DNA of 64,000 nt from Saprospiraceae bacterium (GCA_016714895.1 JADKBV010000001.1:1240001-1304000), one strand, 5' to 3'. Positions 7,311 to 16,229 are shown, numbered from the stretch's first letter. Notes: generated by a model from the sequence alone, not told the origin. A program made the numbers and translations.

Positions 7311-8678
7311 TTAAATTCCAGATCCTATTGTGATACCTTGGTTTCCCCGACCCGAAATACGGCCTGATTTAACCAAACCATCATATTTTCTCATCAACAA
7401 ATAACTTTCTATTTGTTGTAATGTATCTAAAACAACACCAACCAAAATTAATAAGGATGTTCCACCGAAAAATATAGCAAAGGCATCATTTACTCCGGCA
7501 AGCGCTACAATAGCAGGTAATATTGCTATCAATCCGATAAAAATAGCTCCCGGTAATGTGATTCTGGTTGTAAGGGTATCAATATAATCCTGTGTATCCT
7601 GACCAGGTTTTATACCAGGTATGAATGCATTGGATCTTTTTAAATATTCAGCATATTGCTGAGGATTAACTATCAAAGCGGTATAAACATAAGTGAATAC
7701 TACGATTAATAGAAAAAATATAATATTATAAGGAAGTGATTTCCAGTCATTTAAGCTGATTAAAAGATCACTTTGCTGATTTGCATTATTCATAGCCCAT
7801 TGAGCAGCTGTCAAAGGCAGAAACATAATTGCCTGAGCAAAAATGATAGGCATAACACCCGCAGCACTCAGTTTAAGGTTAATAAAATCTCTTGCACCTG
7901 CACTTGGTACAGCACCTGCACTTCTTCCGACCATTTTTTTAGCCGCCTGAATCGGAATCTTTCTTACTGCCTGAACAACCAAAATAGTAGCCAGAACAAC
8001 CAAAACAAAAAACGCCAACTCGAGAATTAAAAGAATTATGTTACTGTTGAATTGTTCAAGAACTTCAGAGAAAAAAGCTGTAGGAAGACCCGCAATAATC
8101 CCTACCATAATCAGTAAAGAGATACCGTTTCCTATGCCTTTATCTGTTATTTTTTCTCCCAACCACATAGCAAAGATAGTACCTGCAGAAAGTATAATCA
8201 TATTTGAAAACCAGAAAACACCATCAGGTACTGAAGTATCAACAGCACCATTCTGACTCTTTAGGTAGGCCAAATATCCACTACCCTGAACCAGCGTAAT
8301 AAATAAGGTTAAAAATCTTGTAATTTGATTTAACCTTTTTCTGCCTGACTCACCTTCTTTTTGCTGTAATTTCTGAAAATAAGGAACAGCAAAACCAAGC
8401 AATTGGACGATAATGGAAGCCGTAATATAAGGCATGATACCTAATGCAAAGATAGAGCCCATATTAAAAGCTCCTCCTGTAAAAGTATTGATTAACTTCA
8501 AAAGGTCATTGGTCCCTCCACTGGCAGCACTGGCTTCAAGAGCCTTATAATTTACACCTGGAAGCACGATAAAAGAGCCTAGTCGAAAAACAACCAAAGC
8601 TATGAGGGTAAATAAAATTTTATCCCTCAGCTCTTTAATGCTCCAGATATTTTGTATCGTTTCGAAAAACTTCTTCAT
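7311..8678 (-). CDS. secY: Protein translocase subunit SecY
   Basis: 455 residues with about ten hydrophobic segments, the channel subunit of the SecYEG translocon in the inner membrane. It begins with a cytoplasmic helix (MKKFFETIQNIWSIKELRDKI) and contains the signatures LGIMPYITASIIVQLL (about residues 80-95) and GIGNGISLLIMVGI in the middle. The end (KYDGLVKSGRISGRG) is typical of Bacteroidota SecY. It is 5 bases after rplO and 4 before map, so it is probably coupled to both. Confidence 0.97.
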   Translation of the reverse strand: MKKFFETIQNIWSIKELRDKILFTLIALVVFRLGSFIVLPGVNYKALEASAASGGTNDLLKLINTFTGGAFNMGSIFALGIMPYITASIIVQLLGFAVPYFQKLQQKEGESGRKRLNQITRFLTLFITLVQGSGYLAYLKSQNGAVDTSVPDGVFWFSNMIILSAGTIFAMWLGEKITDKGIGNGISLLIMVGIIAGLPTAFFSEVLEQFNSNIILLILELAFFVLVVLATILVVQAVRKIPIQAAKKMVGRSAGAVPSAGARDFINLKLSAAGVMPIIFAQAIMFLPLTAAQWAMNNANQQSDLLISLNDWKSLPYNIIFFLLIVVFTYVYTALIVNPQQYAEYLKRSNAFIPGIKPGQDTQDYIDTLTTRITLPGAIFIGLIAILPAIVALAGVNDAFAIFFGGTSLLILVGVVLDTLQQIESYLLMRKYDGLVKSGRISGRGNQGITIGSGI

Positions 8679-8683
8679 GTTGA

Positions 8684-9133
8684 TTAGTTTGAAGTTATTG
8701 AGCCACCGGCTGCTTCAATTTTTGCCTTCGCAGTTGCAGAGAAATTAGCAACCTGAATATTAAGTGCGGCAGAAATTTCACCATTTCCAAGTATTTTAAC
8801 CATATCATCTTTTTTGATAATACCAGCCTCATACAAAGATTTGTTTGAAATTTCTTTCATACCGTAATTTTCAAATATTTCCTGAAGTCTTGCTACATTC
8901 ATAGCAATATACTCCATTCTATTTATGTTTTTGAATCCACGTTTAGGAAGACGCATTTGCAAAGGCATCTGACCACCTTCGAATGCTCTTTTGGATTTAT
9001 AACCTGTTCTTGCTTTCGCACCTTTATGACCTTTTCCTGCAGTTCCACCGGATCCACTACCTTCCCCTCTACCTATTCTTCCTTTTTTATTTTTTACGGA
9101 TCCTGCTGCAGGTGTCAAACTATGTAAGTTCAT
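8684..9133 (-). CDS. rplO: 50S ribosomal protein L15
   Basis: 149 residues. Begins MNLHSLTPAAGSVKNKKGRIGRGEGSG, then the Gly-rich arm GGTAGKGHKGAKART that threads into 23S rRNA, and the C-terminal globular part ending AKIEAAGGSI. L15 is a late-assembly protein of the large subunit. It lies 30 bases after rpmD and 5 before secY. Confidence 0.97.
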   Translation of the reverse strand: MNLHSLTPAAGSVKNKKGRIGRGEGSGSGGTAGKGHKGAKARTGYKSKRAFEGGQMPLQMRLPKRGFKNINRMEYIAMNVARLQEIFENYGMKEISNKSLYEAGIIKKDDMVKILGNGEISAALNIQVANFSATAKAKIEAAGGSITSN

Positions 9134-9163
9134 TATATCTTATTTTTATCGTAAATCAATACT

Positions 9164-9343
9164 TTAGATTTCTTCAATGGTTATCAGGTGTCTAACTTTG
9201 GCAATCATTCCCAAAATCTGAGGAGTTCCTTCTTTAACAACTGTACCATTTATACGTCTCAAACCTAAGGCCTTAACGGTATCCTTTTGTCTTTGACTCT
9301 GATCGATAATACTTCTAACCTGAGTGATTTTTATATTTTTCAT
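9164..9343 (-). CDS. rpmD: 50S ribosomal protein L30
   Basis: 59 codons: MKNIKITQVRSIIDQSQRQ, then KALGLRRINGTV and IAKVRHLITIEEI at the end. This is the full bacterial L30 fold. The conserved pattern TVxALGLRRIN and the length are decisive. It sits between rpsE (68 bases) and rplO (30 bases), the standard spc-operon location. Confidence 0.95.
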   Translation of the reverse strand: MKNIKITQVRSIIDQSQRQKDTVKALGLRRINGTVVKEGTPQILGMIAKVRHLITIEEI

Positions 9344-9411
9344 TTGGATATAAATTAAATTTATTAGCGTATCATAATTGCCTGTAAAAGGCTACTAGAA
9401 ACTTTGATATA

Positions 9412-9924
9412 TTAACCTTCAAAAACTTTTGACAAATCTATTCCTCTGTCTTTAGCTACATTGTGTGCACTTCTCATTTTAGAAAGAGCATCGATAGTAG
9501 CTTTCACAACGTTGTGAGGATTTGAAGATCCCTGTGATTTGGCCAATACATTATGAACACCAGCCATTTCCAAAACAGCTCTCATGGCGCCACCTGCAAT
9601 AACACCGGTACCTTCCGCTGCTGGTTTTATCAAAACCTTTCCCGCTCCGAATTTTCCTTTTTGCTCGTGAGGAACAGTTGTTTTGTTCAACACAACTTTA
9701 ACAAGATTTTTCTTTGCATCATCTACAGCCTTCTGAATAGATTCGGAAACGTCTCTTGCTTTTCCTAAGCCGTGGCCTATAGTACCCTTTTCATCACCTA
9801 CAACTACTAGTGCTGAAAAACTAAATGTCCGACCCCCTTTAGTAACCTTGGCAACCCTTGCAAGGTTAACCAATTTTTCTTTTAATTCGGTTTCAGAAGG
9901 TTTTAAATTATTCTGTGTTGACAT
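9412..9924 (-). CDS. rpsE: 30S ribosomal protein S5
   Basis: 170 residues. The N-terminal double-stranded-RNA-binding-like domain shows RVAKVTKGGRTFSFSALVVVGD and GHGLGKARDV; the C-terminal domain has GAGKVLIKPAAEGTGVIAGGAMRAVLE. S5 lies at the mRNA entry channel and affects decoding fidelity. It is 21 bases after rplR and 68 before rpmD. Confidence 0.97.
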   Translation of the reverse strand: MSTQNNLKPSETELKEKLVNLARVAKVTKGGRTFSFSALVVVGDEKGTIGHGLGKARDVSESIQKAVDDAKKNLVKVVLNKTTVPHEQKGKFGAGKVLIKPAAEGTGVIAGGAMRAVLEMAGVHNVLAKSQGSSNPHNVVKATIDALSKMRSAHNVAKDRGIDLSKVFEG

Positions 9925-9945
9925 AATATATGCTTGAAAACTTGA

Positions 9946-10290
9946 TTAAAATTGTAAACCACCATCTCTTGCACCATCCGCAAGAGCCTTAACTCTGCCA
10001 TGATACAAATAGCCACTTCTGTCAAATACTACTTTACTGATGTTCAGATTGCTAGCTTTAACGGCAATTTGTTTACCTACAAGAGAAGATTGTTCTACTT
10101 TATTACCTTTAACAGGAAATTCTTTTGAGGAAGCACTTGCCAAAGTTACACCATTCACATCATCTATGAGCTGGCAGTAAATACTTTTATTACTTCTGAA
10201 AACTGACAACCTAGGTTTAGTTGCTGTTCCTGTAATTCTTTTTCGAATTCTTAAATGAATTCTGTTTCGATTATATGCTTTGGTGTTCAT
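9946..10290 (-). CDS. rplR: 50S ribosomal protein L18
   Basis: 114 residues. L18 binds 5S rRNA in the central protuberance with L5. The pattern RIHLRIRKRITGTATKPRLSV, FRSNKSIYCQLIDD and the closing VFDRSGYLYHGRVKALADGARDGGLQF (residues broken here by family blocks) are typical. It lies 22 bases after rplF and 21 before rpsE. Confidence 0.97.
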   Translation of the reverse strand: MNTKAYNRNRIHLRIRKRITGTATKPRLSVFRSNKSIYCQLIDDVNGVTLASASSKEFPVKGNKVEQSSLVGKQIAVKASNLNISKVVFDRSGYLYHGRVKALADGARDGGLQF

Positions 10291-10312
10291 TCTACAAAGA
10301 ATATTTTATGAT

Positions 10313-10873
10313 TTATTTTTTCTTACCTGAAGTTTTACCAGCTTTTCTACGAATCACTTCACCGGTAAACTTGATACCTTTACCTTTATAAGGTTCTGGT
10401 TTTCTATATTTTCTTATTTTAGCACAAACCTGACCAAGCAATTGTTTGTCAGCACCTTCCAAAATAATAGTCGGAGCTTCTCCTTTATCCATTTTGGTGG
10501 TTAGTTTCAACTCTGAAGGAATTTCAAAATAAATGGGGTGAGAATATCCCAAGGTTAATTCAAGAAGATTATCTGTATTGGAAACCCTGTAACCTACCCC
10601 GATAAGCTCCAATTGTTTTTTAAAACCACTGGAAACTCCTTCAACCATATTGTTGATCAGTGCCCGGTATAAACCGTGTGCTGATTTGTGTCTTTTCTGT
10701 TCTGTAGGACGGGAAACAGTCAGTACACCATCCTCCATTGATACGGACAAATCCGGATCAATAGGTTCTACAAGTGTTCCTTTTGAACCTTTTACAGTTA
10801 CCACATTTCCTTTGGTTACATCGACTGTAACACCTGCAGGAACATTAATAATTGCTTTACCAATTCGTGACAT
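10313..10873 (-). CDS. rplF: 50S ribosomal protein L6
   Basis: 186 residues, two tandem L6 folds. It starts MSRIGKAIINVPAGVTV. The C-terminal signature GQVCAKIRKYRKPEPYKGKG (about residues 146-165) contacts 23S rRNA near the sarcin-ricin loop, and the protein ends KAGKTSGKKK. It lies 18 bases after rpsH and 22 before rplR. Confidence 0.97.
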   Translation of the reverse strand: MSRIGKAIINVPAGVTVDVTKGNVVTVKGSKGTLVEPIDPDLSVSMEDGVLTVSRPTEQKRHKSAHGLYRALINNMVEGVSSGFKKQLELIGVGYRVSNTDNLLELTLGYSHPIYFEIPSELKLTTKMDKGEAPTIILEGADKQLLGQVCAKIRKYRKPEPYKGKGIKFTGEVIRRKAGKTSGKKK

Positions 10874-10891
10874 TGTACTTAAATTTATATA

Positions 10892-11293
10892 TTAATATAC
10901 GTAACAAAGAACCTCGCCACCGATGTGGTTTTGTCTGGCTTTTTTGTCCGTCATTAGACCTTTTGATGTAGAAATAATTGCGATACCGAGACCATTTATT
11001 ACTTTAGGTAATTCTTCTGCTGAAGCATATTGTCTTAAGCCCGGTCTACTGATTCTTCCCAATTCTCTGATAACAGGTTTTTTAGAAGAATCGTATTTTA
11101 AAGCTATACTAATGATGCCTTGTTTTCCTGCCTCATCATCAAATTTATATTTCAGGATATATCCCTGATCATATAAAATCTCAGTAATACCTTTTTTGAT
11201 ATTCGAAGAAGGTATTTCCACGATTTTGTGTCCTGCTTTCTGAGCGTTTCTGATACGCGTCAAATAATCTGCAATAGGATCTGTTACTATCAT
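10892..11293 (-). CDS. rpsH: 30S ribosomal protein S8
   Basis: 133 residues. Starts MIVTDPIADYLTRIRNAQKAGH and ends with ISTSKGLMTDKKARQNHIGG and EVLCYVY, the RNA-binding C-terminal domain. S8 is a primary binder of 16S helix 21; in E. coli it also represses the spc operon through an L5 leader site, which was not identified here. It lies 20 bases after rpsN and 18 before rplF. Confidence 0.97.
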   Translation of the reverse strand: MIVTDPIADYLTRIRNAQKAGHKIVEIPSSNIKKGITEILYDQGYILKYKFDDEAGKQGIISIALKYDSSKKPVIRELGRISRPGLRQYASAEELPKVINGLGIAIISTSKGLMTDKKARQNHIGGEVLCYVY

Positions 11294-11313
11294 TGTGTTA
11301 TTGCTTTAAAATT

Positions 11314-11583
11314 TTACCAACTGGCTTTTGTTACACCAGGAATTTTACCATCATTTGCCATCAATCTGAATGTTACCCTATTGATACCAAATCTTCGAAT
11401 ATAACCTTTAGGTCTACCGGTAAGCTGGCATCTGTTATGTAATCTCACTTTTGATGAATTTCTTGGTAATTTATCCAATGCTTCGTAATCACCTTCAGCT
11501 TTAAGCTTTGCGCGAATCTCAGCATATTTATCGACTAATTTCTGTCTTTTAACTTCTCTTGCAATAATGGACTTTTTTGCCAT
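11314..11583 (-). CDS. rpsN: 30S ribosomal protein S14
   Basis: 89 residues, the long zinc-free form: it has the internal insertion (LKAEGDYEALDKLPRNSS) and only a single Cys (NRCQLTGRPKGY), whereas the short zinc form has four Cys. The C-terminal block IRRFGINRVTFRLMA and GKIPGVTKASW is conserved. S14 lies in the 30S head. Located 4 bases after rplE and 20 before rpsH. Confidence 0.97.
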   Translation of the reverse strand: MAKKSIIAREVKRQKLVDKYAEIRAKLKAEGDYEALDKLPRNSSKVRLHNRCQLTGRPKGYIRRFGINRVTFRLMANDGKIPGVTKASW

Positions 11584-11587
11584 GGCA

Positions 11588-12145
11588 TTAATTTTTTTGA
11601 TTTTTAAATGGTAAGCCCAAAGCTCTCAAAAGAGCAAAAGCTTCTGCATCTGTTTTTGCAGACGTTACAAAGGTGATATCCATACCTGTGATTCTAGGTA
11701 CTTTATCAATGTCTATTTCAGGGAATATAATTTGTTCTTTTATTCCCAAAGAATAGTTGCCACGACCATCAAAACTTTTGTCATTGATTCCTTTAAAATC
11801 CCGTACCCTTGGCAATGCCACGGTAATAAATCTTTCAAGAAATTCATACATTTTTTTATCTCTTAAGGTAACCCTTGCACCAATCGGCATAAATTCTCTC
11901 AATTTAAAGTTTGAGATAGATTTGGATGCTATTGTAGCAACCGCTTTCTGACCGGTAATGGTTGTCATCTCATTCACGGCATTGTCAACCAATTTTTTAT
12001 CCTGGGTTGCATTACCTACTCCTTGATTTATGCTGATCTTTAACAACTTAGGAATCTGCATGGCGCTTTTATAATTAAATTGCTCCATAAGTGCAGGTAC
12101 CACTTCGTTTCTATATTTGTCTTTCAGACTTGTTGTATTACTCAT
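11588..12145 (-). CDS. rplE: 50S ribosomal protein L5
   Basis: 185 residues. The ATG at 12145 is chosen over a GTG at 12148; its A is shared with the TGA stop of rplX (a TGATG overlap), which suggests translational coupling. L5 binds 5S rRNA and contacts the P-site tRNA. Motifs LKDKYRNEVVPALMEQF near the start, then ISINQGVGNA and DRFxxxxxPRVRDFKGI-type sequence (ITVALPRVRDFKGI) are typical. Confidence 0.97.
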   Translation of the reverse strand: MSNTTSLKDKYRNEVVPALMEQFNYKSAMQIPKLLKISINQGVGNATQDKKLVDNAVNEMTTITGQKAVATIASKSISNFKLREFMPIGARVTLRDKKMYEFLERFITVALPRVRDFKGINDKSFDGRGNYSLGIKEQIIFPEIDIDKVPRITGMDITFVTSAKTDAEAFALLRALGLPFKNQKN

Positions 12146-12477
12146 CACTTGATAATTTCTCCTGATTTTTTAGAAAAACGTTTGGATTTGCCATCCACAT
12201 CCTTTCTACCGGTTCTTGTAGGCTGTCCTGATTTCGGATCAACCAACATCAGATTAGACAAATGAATCGGGGCTTCAATCTGATTGATACCTCCGGGATT
12301 GTCATTAACCGGTTTAATGTGTTTGGTTTTCATATTTAAACCATCCACAATCGCTTTGTTTTCACTTGGGAAAACCATTTTAACCTCTCCGACAGAACCT
12401 CTGTCAGAACCGGCGATAACTTTTACCTTATCGCCTTTTTTAATATGTAACTTAGGTGCGAATCTTTTAACAGACAT
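12145..12477 (-). CDS. rplX: 50S ribosomal protein L24
   Basis: 110 residues. Contains the KOW motif (IKKGDKVKVIAGSDRGSVGEV, about residues 13-33) and the following block GLNMKTKHIKP. L24 is an assembly initiator near the exit tunnel. The stop overlaps the start of rplE; rplN lies 11 bases upstream. Confidence 0.97.
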   Translation of the reverse strand: MSVKRFAPKLHIKKGDKVKVIAGSDRGSVGEVKMVFPSENKAIVDGLNMKTKHIKPVNDNPGGINQIEAPIHLSNLMLVDPKSGQPTRTGRKDVDGKSKRFSKKSGEIIK

Positions 12478-12488
12478 AATACAATGAA

Positions 12489-12854
12489 TTAAAGCACTTC
12501 AGGTGCCAGTGAAACAATACGCATGTAGTCCTTGTCTCTTAATTCACGGGCTACAGGACCAAAAATACGGGATCCTCTTGGATCATCAGCAGCGTTTAAG
12601 AGTACAACTGCATTATCATCAAACCGAATGTAAGAACCATCTTTTCGACGGATCTCTTTTGACGTTCTAACGATCACTGCTTTAGATACGGTACCTTTTT
12701 TAATACCTGTCGGAGTGGCTGACTTAACAGCAACAACTATTTTGTCTCCTACAGAAGCATACCTTCTTTTTGTTCCACCTAAAACCCTGATGCAGAGAAC
12801 TTCTTTTGCTCCTGAGTTATCGGCTACTTTTAATCTTGATTCTTGTTGTATCAT
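12489..12854 (-). CDS. rplN: 50S ribosomal protein L14
   Basis: 121 residues. Begins MIQQESRLKVADNSGAKEVLCI and ends DKDYMRIVSLAPEVL, the canonical L14. It sits at the subunit interface and takes part in bridges B5 and B8. Placed 18 bases after rpsQ and 11 before rplX. Confidence 0.97.
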   Translation of the reverse strand: MIQQESRLKVADNSGAKEVLCIRVLGGTKRRYASVGDKIVVAVKSATPTGIKKGTVSKAVIVRTSKEIRRKDGSYIRFDDNAVVLLNAADDPRGSRIFGPVARELRDKDYMRIVSLAPEVL

Positions 12855-12872
12855 CTCAAGTGATTTAAAAAA

Positions 12873-13130
12873 TTATTTAGCTCTTTCAACTATTTCTAAT
12901 ACCCGCCAGCTTTTGTTTTTACTGAGAGGTCGTGTTTCAGTAATTTTTACTGTATCTCCGACTTTACACTCATTGTTTTCGTCATGAACCATAAATTTTT
13001 TGGATCTTTTAACGAATTTACCATAAATAGGGTGTTTTAATTTTCTTTCAATTAAAACTGTGACGGACTTATCCATCTTGTCGCTGGCTACAACACCTAC
13101 CCGAACTTTATTTAAAACATTATCAGTCAT
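12873..13130 (-). CDS. rpsQ: 30S ribosomal protein S17
   Basis: 85 residues, an OB-fold primary binder of 16S rRNA. Visible blocks: RVGVVASDKMDKSVTVLIER, KHPIYGKFVKRSKKFMVHDE and GDTVKITETRPLSKNKSWRV. It lies 12 bases after rpmC and 18 before rplN. Confidence 0.97.
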   Translation of the reverse strand: MTDNVLNKVRVGVVASDKMDKSVTVLIERKLKHPIYGKFVKRSKKFMVHDENNECKVGDTVKITETRPLSKNKSWRVLEIVERAK

Positions 13131-13142
13131 CGTCGTGATATT

Positions 13143-13397
13143 TTATTTCCTTCTTAAACGAATTCTATCTCTCTTTTTAATCTGCTCAGGAGTCATACTC
13201 TTGATTTCTCTAGCTCTTAATTCAGTTTTGTACTGAGCAACTTTGAGTTTGAGTGATCTCATCTCCGTTGGGTTTTCCAAACCTTTGGACGCGTGATCAT
13301 ACTTCATCCTGTTGAGATCAGCTTGTATATCTTTTAATTGTCCTTCTATAGCATCACTTGCTAATCCCTGAAGTTCCAAATATGTATTACTTGCCAT
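13143..13397 (-). CDS. rpmC: 50S ribosomal protein L29
   Basis: 84 residues, longer than the 60-70 common for L29. The core helices hold the pattern LKDIQADLNRMKYDHASKG and VAQYKTELRARE. The extra length is split between the first dozen residues and a basic C-terminal helix (MTPEQIKKRDRIRLRRK). L29 lies at the exit tunnel, close to the SRP and trigger factor binding sites. The order rplP-rpmC-rpsQ confirms it. Confidence 0.95.
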   Translation of the reverse strand: MASNTYLELQGLASDAIEGQLKDIQADLNRMKYDHASKGLENPTEMRSLKLKVAQYKTELRAREIKSMTPEQIKKRDRIRLRRK

Positions 13398-13418
13398 GAT
13401 ATAAAAATTTCTATTCTA

Positions 13419-13838
13419 TTATTCGCTATAATCTGCTCTTACTACTGTTTTGGTCATAACCGGCAGCTTTTGTGCTGCAAGTCTAAGTGCCTCTATTGCA
13501 ATCGCTGAAGGCACACCATCCAGTTCGAACATAATTTTTCCCGGTTTAACTACAGCTACCCAGTGGTCAAGAGCACCTTTACCCTTACCCATCCTTACTT
13601 CCTGTGGTTTTTTGGTCACCGGTTTATCAGGAAAAATTCTTATCCAAACTTTTCCTTCCCTCTTCATGTAACGAGTCATAGCAATCCTTGCAGATTCCAA
13701 TTGTCTGTTGGTTATTCGACCAATTTCCATTGACTTTAGTGCAAAAGAGCCAAAAGAGACTGTACTACCTTTGATAGCCACCCCTTTAGGGTTCATTTTA
13801 TGCTGCTTTCTGTATCTCGTTCTTTTTGGTTGTAACAT
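13419..13838 (-). CDS. rplP: 50S ribosomal protein L16
   Basis: 139 residues. Starts MLQPKRTRYRKQHK and carries the signature RMGKGKGALDHWVAVVKPG (about residues 81-99), next to the A site of the peptidyl transferase centre. Arg81 of this block corresponds to the arginine hydroxylated in E. coli L16. It lies 87 bases after rpsC, the longest gap inside the S10-spc section, and 21 before rpmC. Confidence 0.97.
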   Translation of the reverse strand: MLQPKRTRYRKQHKMNPKGVAIKGSTVSFGSFALKSMEIGRITNRQLESARIAMTRYMKREGKVWIRIFPDKPVTKKPQEVRMGKGKGALDHWVAVVKPGKIMFELDGVPSAIAIEALRLAAQKLPVMTKTVVRADYSE

Positions 13839-13925
13839 GGCTTAAACTTTAGTTTGTTTACTTTTTTTGAAAAGTGCCGCAAAAGTAAAACTATTTATTC
13901 AATTATAGGCTATTGTTAAAGGATT

Positions 13926-14693
13926 TTATTTTCTGGATTTTTGTCCACCGCGATTATCATTCCTTCTGCGGTCATCCTGGCGTCTTCCACCACGATCATT
14001 TCCCTGAGAATTTGAAGATCCGGTTTCGTTGACTTTTCCAACTCCAACGTTTGGAGACAAATCTCTTTTCTCTAAAACTTCTCCTTTACAAATCCAGGTT
14101 TTGATACCGATTTTACCGTAAACGGTCAATGCTTCCTTGATAGAATAATCAATATCTGCTCTGAATGTATGAAGAGGAGTTCTTCCTTCTTTAAACTCTT
14201 CACTTCTGGCCATCTCCGCACCGTTCAAACGTCCGCTTGCTCTTACTTTGATACCTTCTGCTCCGGCACGTATTGCTGCCTGGATTGCCATTTTAATGGC
14301 TCGTTTATAGTTTACCCTTGATTCGATCTGTTTAGCTATAGTCTCACCCACTATTGCTGCATCAATCTCAGGCTTTCTGATCTCAATAATGTTAATCTGG
14401 ACATCTTTCTTAGTAAGTTTTTTTAACTCCTCTTTGATTCTGTCAACTTCCTGGCCACCTTTACCGATAATGATACCTGGTCTTGAAGTATGAATAGTTA
14501 CTGTGACACGCTTTAATGTTCTTTCGATAACTATTTTGGATATACCACCTTTTTGTATACGAGCATTCAGGTAAACCCTGATTTTTTCGTCTTCCACTAC
14601 TTTGGCAGCAAAATCTTTTCCTCCAAACCAACTGGAATCCCAACCTTTGATGATTCCTAATCTATTACCTATTGGATTTGTTTTTTGACCCAT
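13926..14693 (-). CDS. rpsC: 30S ribosomal protein S3
   Basis: 255 residues, about 20 more than E. coli S3. The KH domain has GIIIGKGGQEVDRI (about residues 74-87) and the C-terminal domain has AEGIKVRASGRLNGAEMAR. After residue 215 comes an extra tail rich in Gly, Arg, Asp and Asn (GNDRGGRRQDDRRRND), of RGG type. S3 lines the mRNA entry tunnel and has helicase-like activity with S4 and S5. It is 15 bases after rplV. Confidence 0.97.
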   Translation of the reverse strand: MGQKTNPIGNRLGIIKGWDSSWFGGKDFAAKVVEDEKIRVYLNARIQKGGISKIVIERTLKRVTVTIHTSRPGIIIGKGGQEVDRIKEELKKLTKKDVQINIIEIRKPEIDAAIVGETIAKQIESRVNYKRAIKMAIQAAIRAGAEGIKVRASGRLNGAEMARSEEFKEGRTPLHTFRADIDYSIKEALTVYGKIGIKTWICKGEVLEKRDLSPNVGVGKVNETGSSNSQGNDRGGRRQDDRRRNDNRGGQKSRK

Positions 14694-14708
14694 TTTGGAT
14701 TACTTTTA

Positions 14709-15065
14709 TTATTCTTCTATTTTAACTTTGTTATCCACAACAATCGTGATATGGTTAGTTCTCTTTCTGATTCGGTGAGCCCTACCATGAGGAGCCGGTC
14801 TGAATCTCTTCATCACAGTACCTCCATCAACAAAAGCTGTTTTGATAAACAATTTATACTCTTCCGGACTTAAATCTCCGGATTTATTTACCCAATTTGA
14901 AATGGCAGATAAAACAAGTTTGTTCAACCAAACCGCCGCTTCCTTATTGGTGTATTTTAAAATATTTAAAGCATCATCTACTGATTTGCCTCTGATATTG
15001 TCTACGACCAACCGCATTTTACGAGCGGACATCGGACAATTTCTTAATTTTGCAACAGCCTCCAT
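14709..15065 (-). CDS. rplV: 50S ribosomal protein L22
   Basis: 118 residues. Starts MEAVAKLRNCPMSARKMRLV and has the long beta-hairpin that reaches into the exit tunnel (KRFRPAPHGRAHRIRKRTNH, about residues 89-108), the region where macrolide-resistance changes occur in other bacteria. Located 32 bases after rpsS and 15 before rpsC. Confidence 0.97.
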   Translation of the reverse strand: MEAVAKLRNCPMSARKMRLVVDNIRGKSVDDALNILKYTNKEAAVWLNKLVLSAISNWVNKSGDLSPEEYKLFIKTAFVDGGTVMKRFRPAPHGRAHRIRKRTNHITIVVDNKVKIEE

Positions 15066-15097
15066 GACTTTTGTTTTTATGACTTCTGAGTTAATTA

Positions 15098-15361
15098 CTA
15101 TTTTTTACCGGTATGGCCTTTAAATGTCCTTGTAGGAGAGAACTCCCCTAATTTATGACCTACCATGTTTTCAGTCACAAATACAGGAATGAAAGCCCTG
15201 CCGTTGTGAACAGCTATTGTATGTCCAATCATATCAGGAATAATCATCGATGATCTCGACCATGTTTTGATAACTCCTTTTTTTGTTGATTCGTTAGCTT
15301 TAGCCACTTTGTCTAAAAGCTTGTGAAAAACGTATGGACCTTTTTTAATTGATCTAGCCAT
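15098..15361 (-). CDS. rpsS: 30S ribosomal protein S19
   Basis: 87 residues. Starts MARSIKKGPYVFHKLLDKV and contains IIPDMIGHTIAVHNGRAFIP, then MVGHKLGEFSPTRTFKGH, the complete S19 signature. S19 is in the 30S head, pairs with S13 and is a binding site for RimM, whose gene lies at the left of this window. It is 14 bases after rplB. Confidence 0.97.
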   Translation of the reverse strand: MARSIKKGPYVFHKLLDKVAKANESTKKGVIKTWSRSSMIIPDMIGHTIAVHNGRAFIPVFVTENMVGHKLGEFSPTRTFKGHTGKK

Positions 15362-15375
15362 TGTACCTATTTAAA

Positions 15376-16200
15376 TTACTTTTTCCTTTTAGAAATAATC
15401 AAACGACTTGAAGACTTATTCACGTTTCTGGTTTTTTGACCTTTAGCCATAATACCTGTTCTTGAACGTGGGTGTCCTCCTGAAGACCTACCTTCACCAC
15501 CACCCATCGGGTGATCCACAGGGTTCATTGCAACCCCTCTTACTCGTGGTCTTCGTCCTAAATGTCTTGACTTACCAGCTTTTCCGGAAACTGTCAATCC
15601 ATGATCAGGATTTGATGTTCTGCCCATTACAGCTTTACAAGTCAACAAAATCCTTCGGATCTCACCTGAAGGTAATTTAACAATCGCATAAATACCTTCT
15701 CTACCCATCATGGTACAATACGTACCGGCACTTCTTGCTAAAGCAGCACCTTTTCCAGGTTGCATTTCAATTGCGTGAATATTTGATCCTAAAGGAACAT
15801 CAGCTAAAAAAAGACCGTTTCCTGTATCAGGAGTAGCGCCTTTTCCGGATATAACTGTATCTCCTACCTGAATGGAATCTGGGGCGATGATATATCTTTT
15901 TTCGCCATCTGCATAATTCAATAAAGCAATAAATGCAGATCTGTTCGGATCATATTCAATGGTGGCTACTTTCGCAGGAATACCATCTTTATCTCTTTTA
16001 AAGTCTATGACTCTGTATCTTCTTTTATGACCACCACCTATTTGTCTCATGGTCATTTTTCCCGTATGATTTCTACCTCCGGACTTACCAGTACCGGAAA
16101 CCAAACTCTTTTCAGGTTTGTCCGTGGTAATTTCCGAAAACGCATTTCCTACTCTGGTTCGAAGGCTGGGCGTTACGGGTCTAAATTTTCTGATTGCCAT
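15376..16200 (-). CDS. rplB: 50S ribosomal protein L2
   Basis: 274 residues. L2 is required for subunit joining and peptidyl transfer. The signature PVDHPMGGGEGRSSGGHPRS carries the conserved histidine of the family; the N-terminal part has GGGHKRRYRVIDFKRDK. It ends in a basic tail (NKSSSRLIISKRKK). It lies 29 bases after rplW and 14 before rpsS. Confidence 0.98.
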   Translation of the reverse strand: MAIRKFRPVTPSLRTRVGNAFSEITTDKPEKSLVSGTGKSGGRNHTGKMTMRQIGGGHKRRYRVIDFKRDKDGIPAKVATIEYDPNRSAFIALLNYADGEKRYIIAPDSIQVGDTVISGKGATPDTGNGLFLADVPLGSNIHAIEMQPGKGAALARSAGTYCTMMGREGIYAIVKLPSGEIRRILLTCKAVMGRTSNPDHGLTVSGKAGKSRHLGRRPRVRGVAMNPVDHPMGGGEGRSSGGHPRSRTGIMAKGQKTRNVNKSSSRLIISKRKK

Positions 16201-16229
16201 ATTACAATTCTTTATCTAGAATGAAATAA

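Noticed and set aside
13880..13887. TACTTTTG box in the rpsC-rplP gap as an internal promoter
   Set aside because: It fits the -7 pattern but has no -33 at the right distance, and chance matches are common in such A/T-rich gaps.
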